The position numbers were made by a program, and so were the translations under genes. The notes below the pieces were generated by a model, which worked only from the letters and a program-made list of their open reading frames with translations, did not search any database and was not told the origin of the DNA. Shown piece after piece: positions 48,478 to 59,257 of a stretch of DNA of 64,000 nt. The first letter of the stretch is position 1, and every line of letters begins with the position of its first letter. This DNA is from Dolomedes plantarius (taxonomy: Eukaryota > Arthropoda > Arachnida > Araneae > Dolomedidae), in the NCBI GenBank assembly GCA_907164885.2, contig OU015494.1, positions 1,518,768 to 1,582,767 on the forward strand. The letters are read 5' to 3'.

Positions 48478-48565
48478 ATAATATTACTAACTACCTATAA
48501 TCGCCAATTCTGGCAACCTCTCTGACCTAATTCTATTTTGGCGCTTTTTTGCGAGAGACGCTGGC
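48302..48565. other. Spacer with (TA)n(GT)n microsatellite
   Basis: A compound dinucleotide tract: TA about 48418-48450, then GT about 48451-48478. Remaining DNA has no recognised gene. Confidence 0.7.
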
Positions 48566-48691
48566 CTGACTCGAAGCGAGTAAGATGTGTTGCTTTACTG
48601 TTTAATAAATTAGTTTGTTCCTGAATGTGACTTTATTATTTTCCGGCCACGATGCAAGATACAATTTCATGAGATGTCCATCGGGACATTT
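48566..48691 (+). repeat. 126-bp direct repeat, copy 1
   Basis: CTGACTCGAAGCGAGTAAGA onward; matches 49510-49635 with very few differences (for example G/C at 'GAATGTGAC/GAATCTGAC' and 'TCGGGACA/TCCGGACA'). 944 bp offset. AATAAATTAG inside could be a polyadenylation signal, as in an LTR. Confidence 0.9.
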
Positions 48692-49509
48692 CAGAGAGCT
48701 CGACAGGATCTGGACTTTTAAATGCGACTGCAAATGGAACAAGTTAAAATGTCTTCGTTCTACACGAAGACATTTGGATTCACGCCATTGTTCTACAGGA
48801 CTTTTGCTTTATTTTCCGCATGCGTTTCTGAAGTCACCAGCTCGAAATGACAAAGATAAAGCATTCCTCATCCAACACCATGAAATTGCTACAGAAGTCG
48901 ATTACATCGAAACAAGTAAAGATGCCATTGTTCCGGTTCGTTCCAGTTTGGTTTTCGAATTCTGTTTCCCGCCTGACCTCACCATTTTTTCTTCCCGTTT
49001 TGGACTACACCATCGTAATGTCAAGTACCAGTGCTGCAGCATCCGATTCAACTAGGCCTCCAAGAAGTGATTCAAGATTTTATATGTGAGCGACAGTCAT
49101 CAAAAACTTCAATTTCAAGAAAATAATTACAATTTCAGAGTGAACGCCGAACGCTGCTCTCAACTCAAAGAAGCTCATAAAAACAAATTTTCAAGTTACC
49201 ATCAGAGTACTTTACATTCAAAAAAGTTCTTATTTAGTATTGTATTTTATGTCACAAAAGTTGGTGCTTTAAGCAGGTCAGTTATTTTATTATTTTTTCG
49301 TTTGTAATTTCTAATATAAGTAAGAGTAAAATGAAAACTGCCAACATAAATGTCGAACATGAAAATAATTTCGAAATTTTTCAGGTAAAAATTAAAAATC
49401 GGAAAAAAAGTTAAATTTTAGTAGTGAAATGATGATGCAAGTCACCAATATGAAAATCATTCAGCTATCCTTAATCTTTCTATTTTAGCATTCCTGTCCT
49501 ATCGCCATG
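48692..49509 (+). other. DNA between the 126-bp repeats, possible retroelement leader
   Basis: Mixed composition with open stretches (48615-49052, 48847-49086). An ATG at 49018 starts MSSTSAAASDSTRPPRSDSR and stops soon after, which looks like the beginning of a retroelement gag, but no further gag domain follows. With the flanking repeats this may be a much-truncated LTR element. Weak. Confidence 0.3.
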
Positions 49510-49635
49510 CTGACTCGAAGCGAGTAAGATGTGTTGCTTTACTGTTTAATAAATTAGTTTGTTCCTGAATCTGACTTTATTATTTTCCGGCCACGATGCA
49601 AGATACAATTTCATGAGATGTCCATCCGGACATTT
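49510..49635 (+). repeat. 126-bp direct repeat, copy 2
   Basis: Second copy of 48566-48691, directly followed by a short (TA)n and the mariner at 49649. Confidence 0.9.
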
Positions 49636-49648
49636 ATATATATATATA

Positions 49649-51094
49649 CAGGGTGGTCCTAAAATATATGTCAAAAATGTAAAGGTAGGTAGAGGGGACC
49701 TAAATAAGCATATTTCGTATAGGATTGTGTGTGCGGTAATGGCGCCTTGAGCCAGTAGGGAGCGCTGATGACTGCGGCTTATAAAAGCGCTTCCCTAGCT
49801 GGATTCATCATTTCCCGCACGGATCTCAAACAGCATGCATCGTTTCACCAATGTGGAGCTGTCCGACATGCATTTCATGTATGGCTCTGCACAAGGAAAC
49901 GGATTAGCTGATCAGAGGATGTACAGGGAGCGATTCCCGGATAGTAATCAGCCGGATCGTCGAACATTCAAGAGTCTTCATCGGGAGTTACGCACAAGTG
50001 GATCGTTTTATGCTTCTAGGAGTGGAGCTGGCATTGGAAGATATCGCAGAACTCCTGCAGTGGAAACCAGAATACTAATCACAGTAGAGGATAATCCTTC
50101 GACAAGCTCGAGATCTGTAGGACGTGCGTTGGGTGTGAGCCATCAAAGTGTTTTGAGGACTTTACATGAAGACGGAATGCATCCTTATCATTTACAGAGA
50201 GTGCAAGCAATGACCCCTGCCGATTATCTTCCACGTCTCAACTTTGCTCGTTGGTACCTACATCAGACTGCAGCCAATCCAAACTTCCCAACAGATGTTT
50301 TATTTACTGATGAGTCTACCTTTACGCGGTCGGGTATGTTTAACAGCCATAATTTTCTCCTGTGGGCTCATGGCAACCCACATGGCACAATAGCACACGC
50401 GTACCAAGAAAGGTTTTCCATTAATGTTTGGGCAGGCATTGTGCACAATAACTTAGTAGGACCGTACATTCTACCTAGTCGTTTAACTGGCCATACATAC
50501 AACATCTTCCTACAGTAGGTTTTACCTGAACTTCTGGTAGATATTCCTCTAGTTGTTCGCAGACGAATGCGGTTCCAGCACGATGGAGCCCCAGCTCACT
50601 TCAGTCGAAACGTCAGGAATCACCTGGACGCTGTCTACGGCCAACATTGGATAGGACGGGGCGGTCCAGTTCCCTGGCCACCGCGTTCTCCTGATTTAAC
50701 CTGCTTGGATTTTTTTCTTTTGGGGACATATTAAAAGCCTGGTGTACGAGAGTCCCGTCACATCTGCAGAAGATCTTGTTGCCCGCTTGTCTGTTGCTGC
50801 TGGACATGTGCTCGACATGCCTGACGTCTTTTCTGATGTACGCCGATCCATGCACCGTCGCTGTGAATCTTGTATCGCTGTTGGTGGCCGCACTTTCGAG
50901 CACCTCTTGTAAACTGTTAATAAATTTTTCTTTTATTTTGTCTTTACTTGTCTTTTCAGTTTCCTTTGATTCATACTGCTTTACAAGCTAGTGCTTTAAT
51001 GTGTCATTTTCGCACACATATTCCTATACGAAATATGCTTATTTAGGTCCCCTCTACCTACCTTTACATTTTTGACATATATTTTAGGACCACC

Positions 51095-51097
<3 letters not shown>
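49649..51097 (+). mobile_element. Mariner-type element, broken
   Basis: TA at 49647-49648 and 51098-51099. Termini CAGGGTGGTCCTAAAATATA and its inverted copy (ATATTTTAGGACCACCCTG) extend to about 85 bp, through GTAAAGGTAGGTAGAGGGGA and AAATAAGCATATTTCGTATA. Length 1449 bp. Inserted in a (TA)n tract, which continues on both sides. The gene inside is disrupted by a nonsense change and small frameshifts. Confidence 0.88.
49835..50910 (+). pseudogene. Mariner-superfamily transposase, disrupted
   Basis: ATG at 49835. N-terminal YGSAQGNGLADQRMYRERFP (HTH 1), a basic VETRILITVEDNP linker and HTH 2 (SVGRALGVSHQSVLRTLHED); DVLFTDESTFTRSG (first catalytic Asp); FSINVWAGIVHNN; after an amber codon at 50516-50518, in phase, QHDGAPAHFSRNV (second Asp, about 50580) and PPRSPDLTCLDFF (third Asp, about 50690). 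Spacing between the last two is 36 by my count. Then two single-base frame changes near 50720-50740; the correct frame resumes with SLVYESPV and continues to a stop at about 50910. A recent loss: one nonsense and small indels in an otherwise clear gene. Confidence 0.85.
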
Positions 51098-51143
<46 letters not shown>

Positions 51144-51146
<3 letters not shown>

Positions 51147-51316
51147 TGGAATCTCGATCGATCGTTTTCGGATCCATCGTTTTTCCGCATGTGTCGTTCC
51201 TTTTATCCAGTCCCAACGATCATATTGCTTTGTTATGTTTCCGCATCTATCGTTTTCACTCATTTATCGTTCATTTCAATCGGTCCCTTGGAAAACGATA
51301 TATCGAGATTCCACTG
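51144..51316. mobile_element. 173-bp TA-flanked MITE
   Basis: Termini CAGTGGAATCTCGAT and ATCGAGATTCCACTG are exact inverted copies, flanked by TA at 51142-51143 and 51317-51318. The interior has repeated ATCGTTTTC / TATCGTT motifs in both directions. No coding. The CAGT start and TA target fit pogo/Tigger or Tc1 MITEs. It sits in a (TA)n tract immediately after the mariner. Confidence 0.85.
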
Positions 51317-51399
51317 TATAAATATATATGTGTGTGTTTGTGTGTGTGTGTGTGTTAGTTACCGGGAAAGACCGAAATTGGAGAATGTCGACATTTTCC

Positions 51400-52750
51400 A
51401 GTGAATGTCAACACATCCCAAATACGTCGGGGAAAGAGAGAATATTTAGTTATATTCTTATACATTCGGGCCATCACCGCTGTATGTCCACAATCACAGA
51501 TATGTTTTGGTAGAGGTCAAAACGAGAAGCCGAGAAGACAAACAGTGTATTTAAATTTGTGTAAACAATGTCAAATGAAACATTGTGCGCATAAAAAATG
51601 TATTGTTGGGAAACAAATAATCAGTTCGGAGTTAAACTCAAGATGTCAAGTCGATCTGAATGACCTAAAATCACACAGGGATGGGATGGCGAATATAAGT
51701 TCATAATGGTGTATCAAGATCATTTAACGAAGTTTGTCCAGCTACGACCTTTGAAAACTAAGAACAGCTGAAGAAGTAGCGTATCACCTTCTTCAAATAT
51801 TCTTAGTGTTTGGTGCTCCAGCTATATTGCAATCAGATAATGGTAGGGAATTCAGTAATAAAGTCACGTCCGAACTATGCGATATGTGGAAAGATGTTAA
51901 GATAGTTCATTGAAATCCTCGTCATAGTCAAACACAAGGCTCAGTTGAAAGGGACAATCAGGATATAGAGGGTATGTTAAATGCATGGATGAACGGTAAC
52001 GATACGAATAAATGGTCAGATGGTTTGATTTTGTTCAATTTACCAAGAACACTACATACCACGATGGAATACGCGAAAGTCCTTATGAAGCCCTGTTTGG
52101 CGTTAAATCAAAAAGGGGCATAGCATCGTCATCTTTGCCTGGCGAACAAATTGCAAATATTGAAACCGAAGAACAGCTCGAAGAAATTGTTAATACTTTT
52201 GAGGAAAATCTGAGCTCTGGCAATACCGAAAACCATATTCCAAAGGAAACTATTGAAGAGGAGCCGCAGCCTACCACGTCTTCATATCAAGCCCTTAGTG
52301 AACAACACGAGTTTATATCTATAAAAAGAGCGGCCGCGAATGAGGCCGCTCTTCTACTGCAAGCAATGAAAATGTTACGAACCTCAAAAAGAAAATTTCC
52401 ACCTGCTCAAATTGGTGATACTGTACGAATATAAGTCCCTGATTTCGTCCGTGGTCGTACAGTTGACCGAAATATGTTGGCGGTGTTTCTTGGAATAGAA
52501 GACTCTGACTTTTATAAATTAGCAAACAAAACTGATACCACGAAGCAGCTTTATACTCGTAATCTGTTCGTAATTTCTAAAGAAAAGTTACTTTCCATAA
52601 ATGAGAATTCTTAAGAAATGTCGCTGAGAGAAGCAGCTGCAACTAATTCGAGAAGGGGAGAGCAAGGCTATACACTCTGGTTATTGCAAAAAAAGTAATC
52701 CACGACTAAATGATGTTCTAAAAGCAAGAGACTCTTGTGCAATTCAAAGG
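51400..52750 (+). pseudogene. Integrase relic of Ginger/KRBA2-like type
   Basis: Coding blocks in changing plus frames: CKQCQMKHCAHKK (about 51562-51600) and IISSELNSRCQVDLNDLKSH (about 51616-51675, approach to the first catalytic Asp in 'CQVDL'), a VAYHLLQIFLVFGAP segment, QSDNGREFSNKVTSELCDMW (about 51833-51892, second Asp), RHSQTQGSVERDNQDIEGML (about 51921-51980, catalytic Glu in 'VERDNQ'), then ESPYEALFGVKSKRG from 52074 and an extended acidic tail in the open frame 52012-52431. A KRKFPPAQIGDTVRI block and a worn Cys-poor remnant follow. This is a DDE integrase with a KRBA2-like C-terminus as seen in Ginger-type DNA transposons and domesticated KRBA2 genes. Many stops. Confidence 0.65.
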
Positions 52751-52889
52751 GCCTTAACAGTTTAAGTTATTGCAATAAATAAGATTGTATACCGTCAATG
52801 ACATAATTAAGTTTATTATTGGTGATATTTTCTTTTCTCATTTAGAATGTACTGCTCGTTTTAAGTTCAACAGTTTATTTCATGTGCTG

Positions 52890-53851
52890 ATATTCAAGCT
52901 TTCTCCAGTACACCTCCACCGCCATGCTTAACTGCCCCAACAAAGTTCTTGGGATTAAGTTCCTCATTTTTTCTTCTCCATACAATTATACGCCCTTCGG
53001 AACCAAAAATGTTAAACTTGCTTTCATCGGCAAATAAGACATTATTCCAATCCGTTTGGGGCTTATTTATCATCGATAGTGCGAAGGAAAGCCTAAGCTT
53101 TCTGTTTTTCTCCCTCACAAATATTTTTCTACGAGCAGAAAGACCATGTAATTCAGCTGCTCTGAGAACTCGTCGAACAGTTTCAGGTGCAATTGAAGTA
53201 GAAAAGGTTTCATTAAATTCTGCAGAAACTTTTGCAGCATTCAAACGTGGATTTTTCACAAATTTTCTAATTATAAATCTCTGATCACCTTTTGTTAACT
53301 TTGCCGGACGACCTTTTCTTATCTTGAATTTGATCCGATTTTCTTCTTTAAAGCGTTTTATCACATACTGCACAGTAGAATGGGATAAATTAAGTAATTT
53401 AGCCATATTCCAAACTGATTTACCACTACTATGATGAAAAATAATCAATTTTCGAATGCTGTTTGTTGTTTCTTTACGACTACGAGCCATTTTTAAATAA
53501 TAAATAGAATATTACGGAGTAAGCAAGCAAAAATTAAAGCCAAACGATATTTTAAATGCGACCACAATTCAAAAATAAAAATAAAGCGCCAGACGATAAT
53601 TTTAATTATGAATTTATCCGAAAATATTTCAGTGTACGATGACTTATGTGAGATAAAGTTTTTGTTACTTTTTGATTACTGGTTTCTTAAAAATAAAGTT
53701 TTACTATGTTTTCAAAATATTTCATGTAGTTTTGTTAAGAATAGAATATAGATCTTATTTTTAAATAAACATTCTGAAATATTCATTTTAATGAATGGAT
53801 AGACCACTATTTCATTGAAAATCGTAATTGTACGAACACTTATGGGAGCCA

Positions 53852-53854
<3 letters not shown>
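52890..53854 (-). mobile_element. Tc1-like element, 3'-truncated (copy 2)
   Basis: The right end is CACTG next to TA (53855-53856) and (TA)n. The terminal block GTACGAACACTTATGGGAGC, then AAAATAGTGGTCTATCCATT, mirrors that of the Tc1 copy at 11558. The left half is missing: the match stops around 52890 near GCTTTCTCCAGTACACC. Same family as copy 1 but with a different deletion end. Confidence 0.75.
52894..53490 (-). pseudogene. Tc1-family transposase, truncated (198 codons)
   Basis: ATG at 53490 (MARSRKETTNSIRKLIIFHH). Same architecture as the copy at 11922: HTH 1 (SVWNMAKLLNLSHSTVQYVI), basic linker (KIRKGRPAKLTKGDQRF), HTH 2 (APETVRRVLRAAELHG) and VLFADESKFNIFGSEGRI with the first catalytic Asp. 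It ends at GGGGVLEKA, so the second Asp and Glu are missing. The open frame is undisturbed up to that point. Relative to copy 1 it has one extra residue (SSGKSV vs SSKSV). Confidence 0.8.

Positions 53855-53935
<81 letters not shown>
53855..53935. repeat. (TA)n microsatellite
   Basis: About 80 bp of uninterrupted TA next to the Tc1 copy 2 terminus. Confidence 0.95.
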
Positions 53936-53938
<3 letters not shown>

Positions 53939-54279
53939 GAAGCCTGTCAGTGTACTGCACGGCGGAACCAGACTCTGTAATACTCAGTAAGACAGTAGGG
54001 GAAACCCTTGTACCTAGAGCCGGGTATTTTCAAATGGCAGTATCTTTACTTATAACTAACTTACAATAATAAAAATAGTTTGTATACATTACGTGCTTTA
54101 TTTTCTTTAAATAAAAATCACATCAAGTGTAGAAAAAAAAACCTTGTAAATGATATTGAAAATTTAAAAAAAAATTACAAATGGCCCTAGGTACAATAAC
54201 ACTATTGTACCTACGGCCAGTTATTTCCAAACGCTGAAATTGTTGTTTACAATAAAAAAAAACAATTTGTATCCATTGT

Positions 54280-54575
54280 TTTTTTCATGCACAACTTCTA
54301 AAATCTTCGTAAGGAAGAAACGTTAATTGTAGGCAATGTTTTAAAGGAAGAAATGTTTATTATTTCATCACTTTCTAATGTATGTTTTTTCTCCATTGTC
54401 TTCTTAATGATCCCACATAAATTTTCTGTTTCAAACACAGATTTCGTAACCTTTTTTTTATCAATTACTTTTTTCAATAATTGTGCTTGGTTTTCATTTT
54501 TCTCGGGGGTATCAGTGAGAATTCTACACTTGCCAAGTTTTCGTCCACCTCTTTTATATCAGAGGCCATGGCCCT
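54280..54575 (-). pseudogene. Pogo/Tigger-like transposase C-terminal relic
   Basis: On the minus strand, one frame reads RGGRKLGKCRILTDTPEKN (about 54550-54495) and continues QLLKKVIDKKKVTKSVFETE, then decays. 'G-x-ILTDTPxKN' followed by Lys-rich residues is the C-terminal tail seen after the DDE domain in pogo/Tigger-like transposases. The catalytic domain itself is absent. Assignment rests on this tail plus the TA-flanked termini. Confidence 0.5.
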
Positions 54576-54966
54576 AGGTATAAGACAAGATTATGGCCCT
54601 AGGTACAAGATGTTGTTGCTTTTGGCAAAATGACTTCCATAGCCAAAGACCTGCAGAAACCAAACTTTGTTTTTATATCATTTTTTCCTTTAATGATTAC
54701 AAAAAATATCTGCTATACATTGAAACATAAGTTTGCACTTAATTTCACAAAATAAAACTTCAAATTGAAGTGAAAAATTTAGTTTTGGTCATCAAATCAA
54801 GACTTTCTTTTCTATTTAAATATAGATTCTTCTTGCTTTCTTTAAAAATGGCTGTTATGATTTGAAACAATGTTGCCACTTACTCCAATGAGTAAAAATG
54901 CTGTAAAATAATAATTATTTAAATAAAGCATGGTGGCCCTAGGTACACGATGGCCCTATGCACAAT

Positions 54967-57900
54967 AGGGTGGTTCAAAAAAATCTATTTTTTTATTTCG
55001 GAATCGCGTTACCTCTCAAAAGTTGTAGTTTGGTATCCTCAATTGGGGCAAAAAAAAAAAATTAAGTTGACATCTTCAGTTCGCGCATGTAGCTGAAAGT
55101 TTGAAAAAATATATTAAAAATTGCAATTTTCAAAAAATAACAAAATTAGTTATTTTGTAATTTTGTATAATGCAACAGCCATAAATTGTCAGTATATAGC
55201 GTAGTTTGAACCTAAAAAAATATTTTATAGCTTTTACATAATATCTTTAGTTCGCGCATACGCCTTAAATTGGGCTAAAATCGCCTAAAATTTGAAATTT
55301 AAGTGTTTAATATACAGTAATACATACATGACATATTTACGTTTTAAAAGTATTATAAAAATTCTAAATTTGTTGAATATAACCTTTTATTACAGTATTA
55401 TATGTACAAGTATAGTTACACACACATTTATATGTATATAATAACATTGCATGTCATAGCTAATTACAGAATGATTTATAGATTTTACTTATTATTTGTG
55501 TCTTTAAAATTCCTCAGATGTGTTGAGCATTGTTTTGAATTGAGATTTATAGTCAAATGATGCCGTAGTTGACCTTGAGAGCAAAGTTGACCTTATGAAA
55601 CCATCCCTGTTCTCTTCTCCACATACTTTTGTACAAGATTCTGTTACGAGCTTTACTATTCATTCGACACTTTGTGTGTGGCAAGGAAATTTAATTAGCT
55701 CGAACTCTGGGAGAACATTAGTATTAATAAGTTCTTCTAGGCTTTGCGTTGACACATTGCTCATTATTGGAGGAGGTGTAAGTTTGCACTTGGACCAATC
55801 AATAAGTTCAATGTAATTTGAAGCTGCAAAATTGACGGTCGGTGGTTGAAAAGTTCGCACCGATTTCCCTTTTGGTTCTTGTTTTCTTGCTTTTAGCAAT
55901 CTTCGAAAAGCTAGCTGTCTTACGTGCACTCTCTCATCTAGTACCATTGAAATTAAAGGATTTTCGGGATGACAAAAATACGCATTCCTCTGAATGGCAT
56001 GATCAATTATTTTATGCACCCTGTCGGGAAGCTGTCTTGTCTTCTGTACTAATTTAAACACGTGAACTGCTCCAAACTTTACAGAGGGATACATTTTAAT
56101 TCCAAACCATACTGGATCGTATATCTTCATAATATAGCTGACCAGCAGTTTAATTTCGTCAGAAGGTTTTACTTCAGAAATATATAGTCTTAAGATCCTA
56201 TTTGCACAAGTTAACCACCTAGAGTTACTAAGAGGACCAGGATCTTTCACGGCGAGATCTGGCGCACACTCTCCTGTCTTGACTGTTCGATAAATATTCA
56301 GTAAATACTGTTGGTCCTTGCCTAAGTAAATTTTGGTCACATTTATCTTCTCACTATTAATTGTTTCAGAATTAGCAACAGGGAGTTTTTCACAGTCAGT
56401 CAACTTCCTGCTAATTTATCCTGAGAAACTTGTGGGTCCAGTAGTATCACCATCTACACTTTCAAACAAATGTCTGAACGAAATTTTTTGAAATGTAATA
56501 AACATATAAACCATTGTAAAGGACGACCAAGTTTAAGCTCAAGGTTACGAATAACACCGTTTTTCCATCCTGTGTTAGTCGCTGTTCCGTCACATCCAAT
56601 TGCAACAAGCTTAACATAATCAAAGTTATTGTTTTCTAAATAGCAAAAGATGCCATTAGCTATTTCACTTTCAGTGGCCCTTGGAGGTGTCAAATGTCCC
56701 AGATACTTTCCACCAGGCTTTTGAACCAAGCTTATATGCTCCTCTTTCTTTAGTCTGTGATACATTTTGTTACCCTTCTTTTCCTGATAATAAGTGTTAT
56801 CTTTTCTCCTGTCAAAATACAGTCCATGTAACTCTACATTTGCATTCTTTTATTTCTTTTTGCGATATTATTAGTCTCTACTCTATCCAAAGTGCCAATA
56901 AATTTTAAACGGCCATTTCGCTGGTCGTACAAAACTCTCTCTCAATAATAGGGATCCTATTTCCTTTATCACATTTACAATCCATAATTTCTTTACAGCT
57001 ACAAGAGATAGGCTTCTTACCACACGAACACGCAAAATGCATTACACACTTGCAGGAAGCAACATCAAAAAGTTTGGACTTCGCTTCATTAACAAAGTGA
57101 TTGAGTGTAGTCTTGAAGTTAAATTTATCTTTATCACGACTAAATGACTTTCTTAAAGTGTAGTACTTATAATGGCAATCCTTTATCATTTTAACAATAC
57201 TTTCATGACTGACCGTTGGTATAGAAGTTTTACAGTAAAGTTCTTCTATTTGAGCAGCAATGCAATCTGAAATCTTTGAAAAAGATTCGTTTTTTACAGA
57301 TTTTGATGTTTCTTCAATACAAGCTAACAAAACATGGGCACATGTGGGTAAAACACTTTGACTTAACGCTTTTGGTGCACCGAAAAACGGACAAACACTT
57401 AAGCGTTTAGAAGTTTTCGGGTGTCCCATTATTTATTATTTGGAGAACGGAGAACAATATAACAAAACTTGAGCATAAAAATCTCCAATAACTTTACAAA
57501 ATAATCCACTCAAAGCAAAACACGCTGCACTTTTTGATTCACTTGCAGTTACAAATTAAAGATGCTGCTTGCTTAGCGAAAACTAACTGACTGACAAAGT
57601 GAGAGCAGAGACTTTGAACTGTCTACTAGAATGTGTCTACTGTCTAGACAAGTCGGCGGTGGAATAAGAATGCGACGGCGCGGCGCCAACTTAGTGCTTG
57701 CCGGTCAGTTACTGTTGTTCAGTTTTTGACATTTTTTTCAAATTTTAAGCCTCATGCGCGAACAGAATATATCTTCTAAAAGTTATAATTTTTTTAGGTT
57801 GAAACTACGCTAAATACTAACAAATTATGGCTGTTGCATTATAAAAAATTATAAAAAACTAATTTCATTATTTTTTGAAAATTCAATTTTTAACATATTT

Positions 57901-58044
57901 TTTCAAATTTCAGCCCCATGCGCGAACTGAAGATGTCAACTTAGAAATTTTTTTTAAATTTTTCCGAATTGAGGATACCAAACTACAACTTTTGAGAGAT
58001 AACGCGATTCCGAAATAAAAAATTCAATTTTTTCAAACCACCCT
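54967..58044 (-). mobile_element. Family X DNA transposon, complete with ~310-bp inverted repeats
   Basis: Starts AGGGTGGTTCAAAAAAAT and ends TTTTTCAAACCACCCT. Inverted similarity extends about 310 bp, through GATTCCGAAATAAAAAA, CCAAACTACAACTTTTGAGA, GTTCGCGCATG and the ATGGCTGTTGCATTATA block. The trinucleotide AAT flanks both sides (54964-54966; 58045-58047). Removing the element and one AAT leaves the host's right terminus continuous and matching its left one, which supports the boundaries. Length 3078 bp. Encodes the minus-strand gene at 57429-55660. This is the only family X copy here with both ends. Confidence 0.8.
55660..57429 (-). pseudogene. Family X transposase gene (three open segments)
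   Basis: Segments in order: 57429-56905 (174 codons, ATG at 57429), 56765-56454 and 56403-55660. The first has a Cys-rich segment CKCVMHFACSCGKKPISC followed by CKEIMDCKCDKGNR (about 57040-56960) and EREF. The middle has an HVTPP/SEI-type segment, VAIGCDGTATNTGWKNGVIR (second acidic motif, about 56600-56540) and RPLQWFICLLHFKK (about 56520-56475, where other copies have HTNELPLRHL). The last has SNSRWLTCANRILRLYISEV (about 56230-56170), KIIDHAIQRNAYFCHPENPL and EFELIKFPCHTQSVE at the end. The YFDGRRD block survives at about 56818 (worn). Frameshifts between segments could also be introns; I judge it a recently broken gene. Confidence 0.7.
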
Positions 58045-58065
58045 AATGTTCAATGGTTTCCCCTA

Positions 58066-59188
58066 CACAATGAAAGACAGAGTCACTGCTTAAAATACAA
58101 AGACTATATTGCATTTAGAAGAATTATTTACAGTAGTTTTTAGTTTAAAGTGACGTCGCTTCACGTCTGCTGCTGGCCATTTTTTTCCAAACGGAGAAAG
58201 GGATCTGTTAGCAATATGAACCAATAGTTAGTTTGAAGATTCATTAATTACTTGCCTTTCCGAAGTTTGACGTCATATTCTGCATTTCCATTTTAAGACG
58301 ATTCAATTAATAACTAAACCGAATCAACGACTTAAGTTTCGTTTAGATTACGTCATGTCTGGCAAACTGCCTTACGTCATATAATTAAACACAAAAAATC
58401 TTCAGTTACCAGCCGATAGTTTTTTTTTCAAGTGAAGTGATGTACCCGATATTTGAATATCGGCTTTTGTTAAGTGTATATAAGCGGCGAACATTTTTGA
58501 GAAAACGTATCACGGCATCAAGGATACACACATTATCGTAAGCCTGTTCTTGAGCTGATGAAATATTGGGATGAAGTATCAAGCCTGTCTAGAGTAAGAC
58601 GTTTTGTATTAGTTATGTATTAATTCTTGTGATAGTCCATCACAGTATGATAAAATATAATGTTTGTTTTAAAACTGATATAAAGAAAACCCCAGTATTA
58701 TTAGTAAGAAGAAAGATGTTGATATTGTTGTTTTTATCTAATTCTTAACCAGTTTTTCAAATGAATAAACTTTCAGTTATTGTTAAAACATCTTGTCGTC
58801 TATACATTATTTTGAACAACTTTAATGGTTTTAGCGTATACCTTTTTCAACATAGCTTTTACTGCAAACTTTTAAACTCTGCTATTTAAATATAAATTGT
58901 AAGAATTGTTGACGTGCATGTTTTTAACATGTACGCTAACAGGATCGCAGTCGTCTGACGCATTCAATTCACGCGTCTCGTCCCGACGAAATTTCATTTC
59001 CCTCTGGAGTTCACCCTTAGCTCCTATGCTCTCCTTAAGGGGCGCTGTCGTCTGCATGGAAACATCCTCATAGCAGGCCTTGTACCCCGCTCTACACGCA
59101 CACATATATATATATACTGGCTGAAAACCCGCACTTCGCTACGGCGTACATTCAAATTAAATACAACGGTCAATGTATGCAATTAATG

Positions 59189-59257
<69 letters not shown>

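Larger units (their letters stand above)
53998..58063 (-). mobile_element. Pogo-like element, hosting a family X element
   Basis: Termini GGGGAAACC (53998) and GGTTTCCCC (58063), flanked by TA (53996-53997; 58064-58065). Subterminal motif GGCCCTAGGTACAA and close variants recur on both strands (near 54005, 54184, 54206, 54569, 54593, 54933, 54949), and a hairpin of two copies lies at about 54183-54213. The family X insert (54967-58044) sits only 19 bp from the right terminus. The interior holds a transposase C-terminal relic on the minus strand. TA target plus that relic put it in the pogo/Tigger branch. Confidence 0.65.

Noticed and set aside
48451..48478. (GT)n tract as a regulatory element
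   Set aside because: It is a continuation of a (TA)n microsatellite; nothing supports a function.
54967..58044. Pogo-like element and family X element as one transposon
   Set aside because: Each has its own inverted repeats and its own flanking duplication (TA versus AAT), and the host terminus reads on after removal of the inner one.
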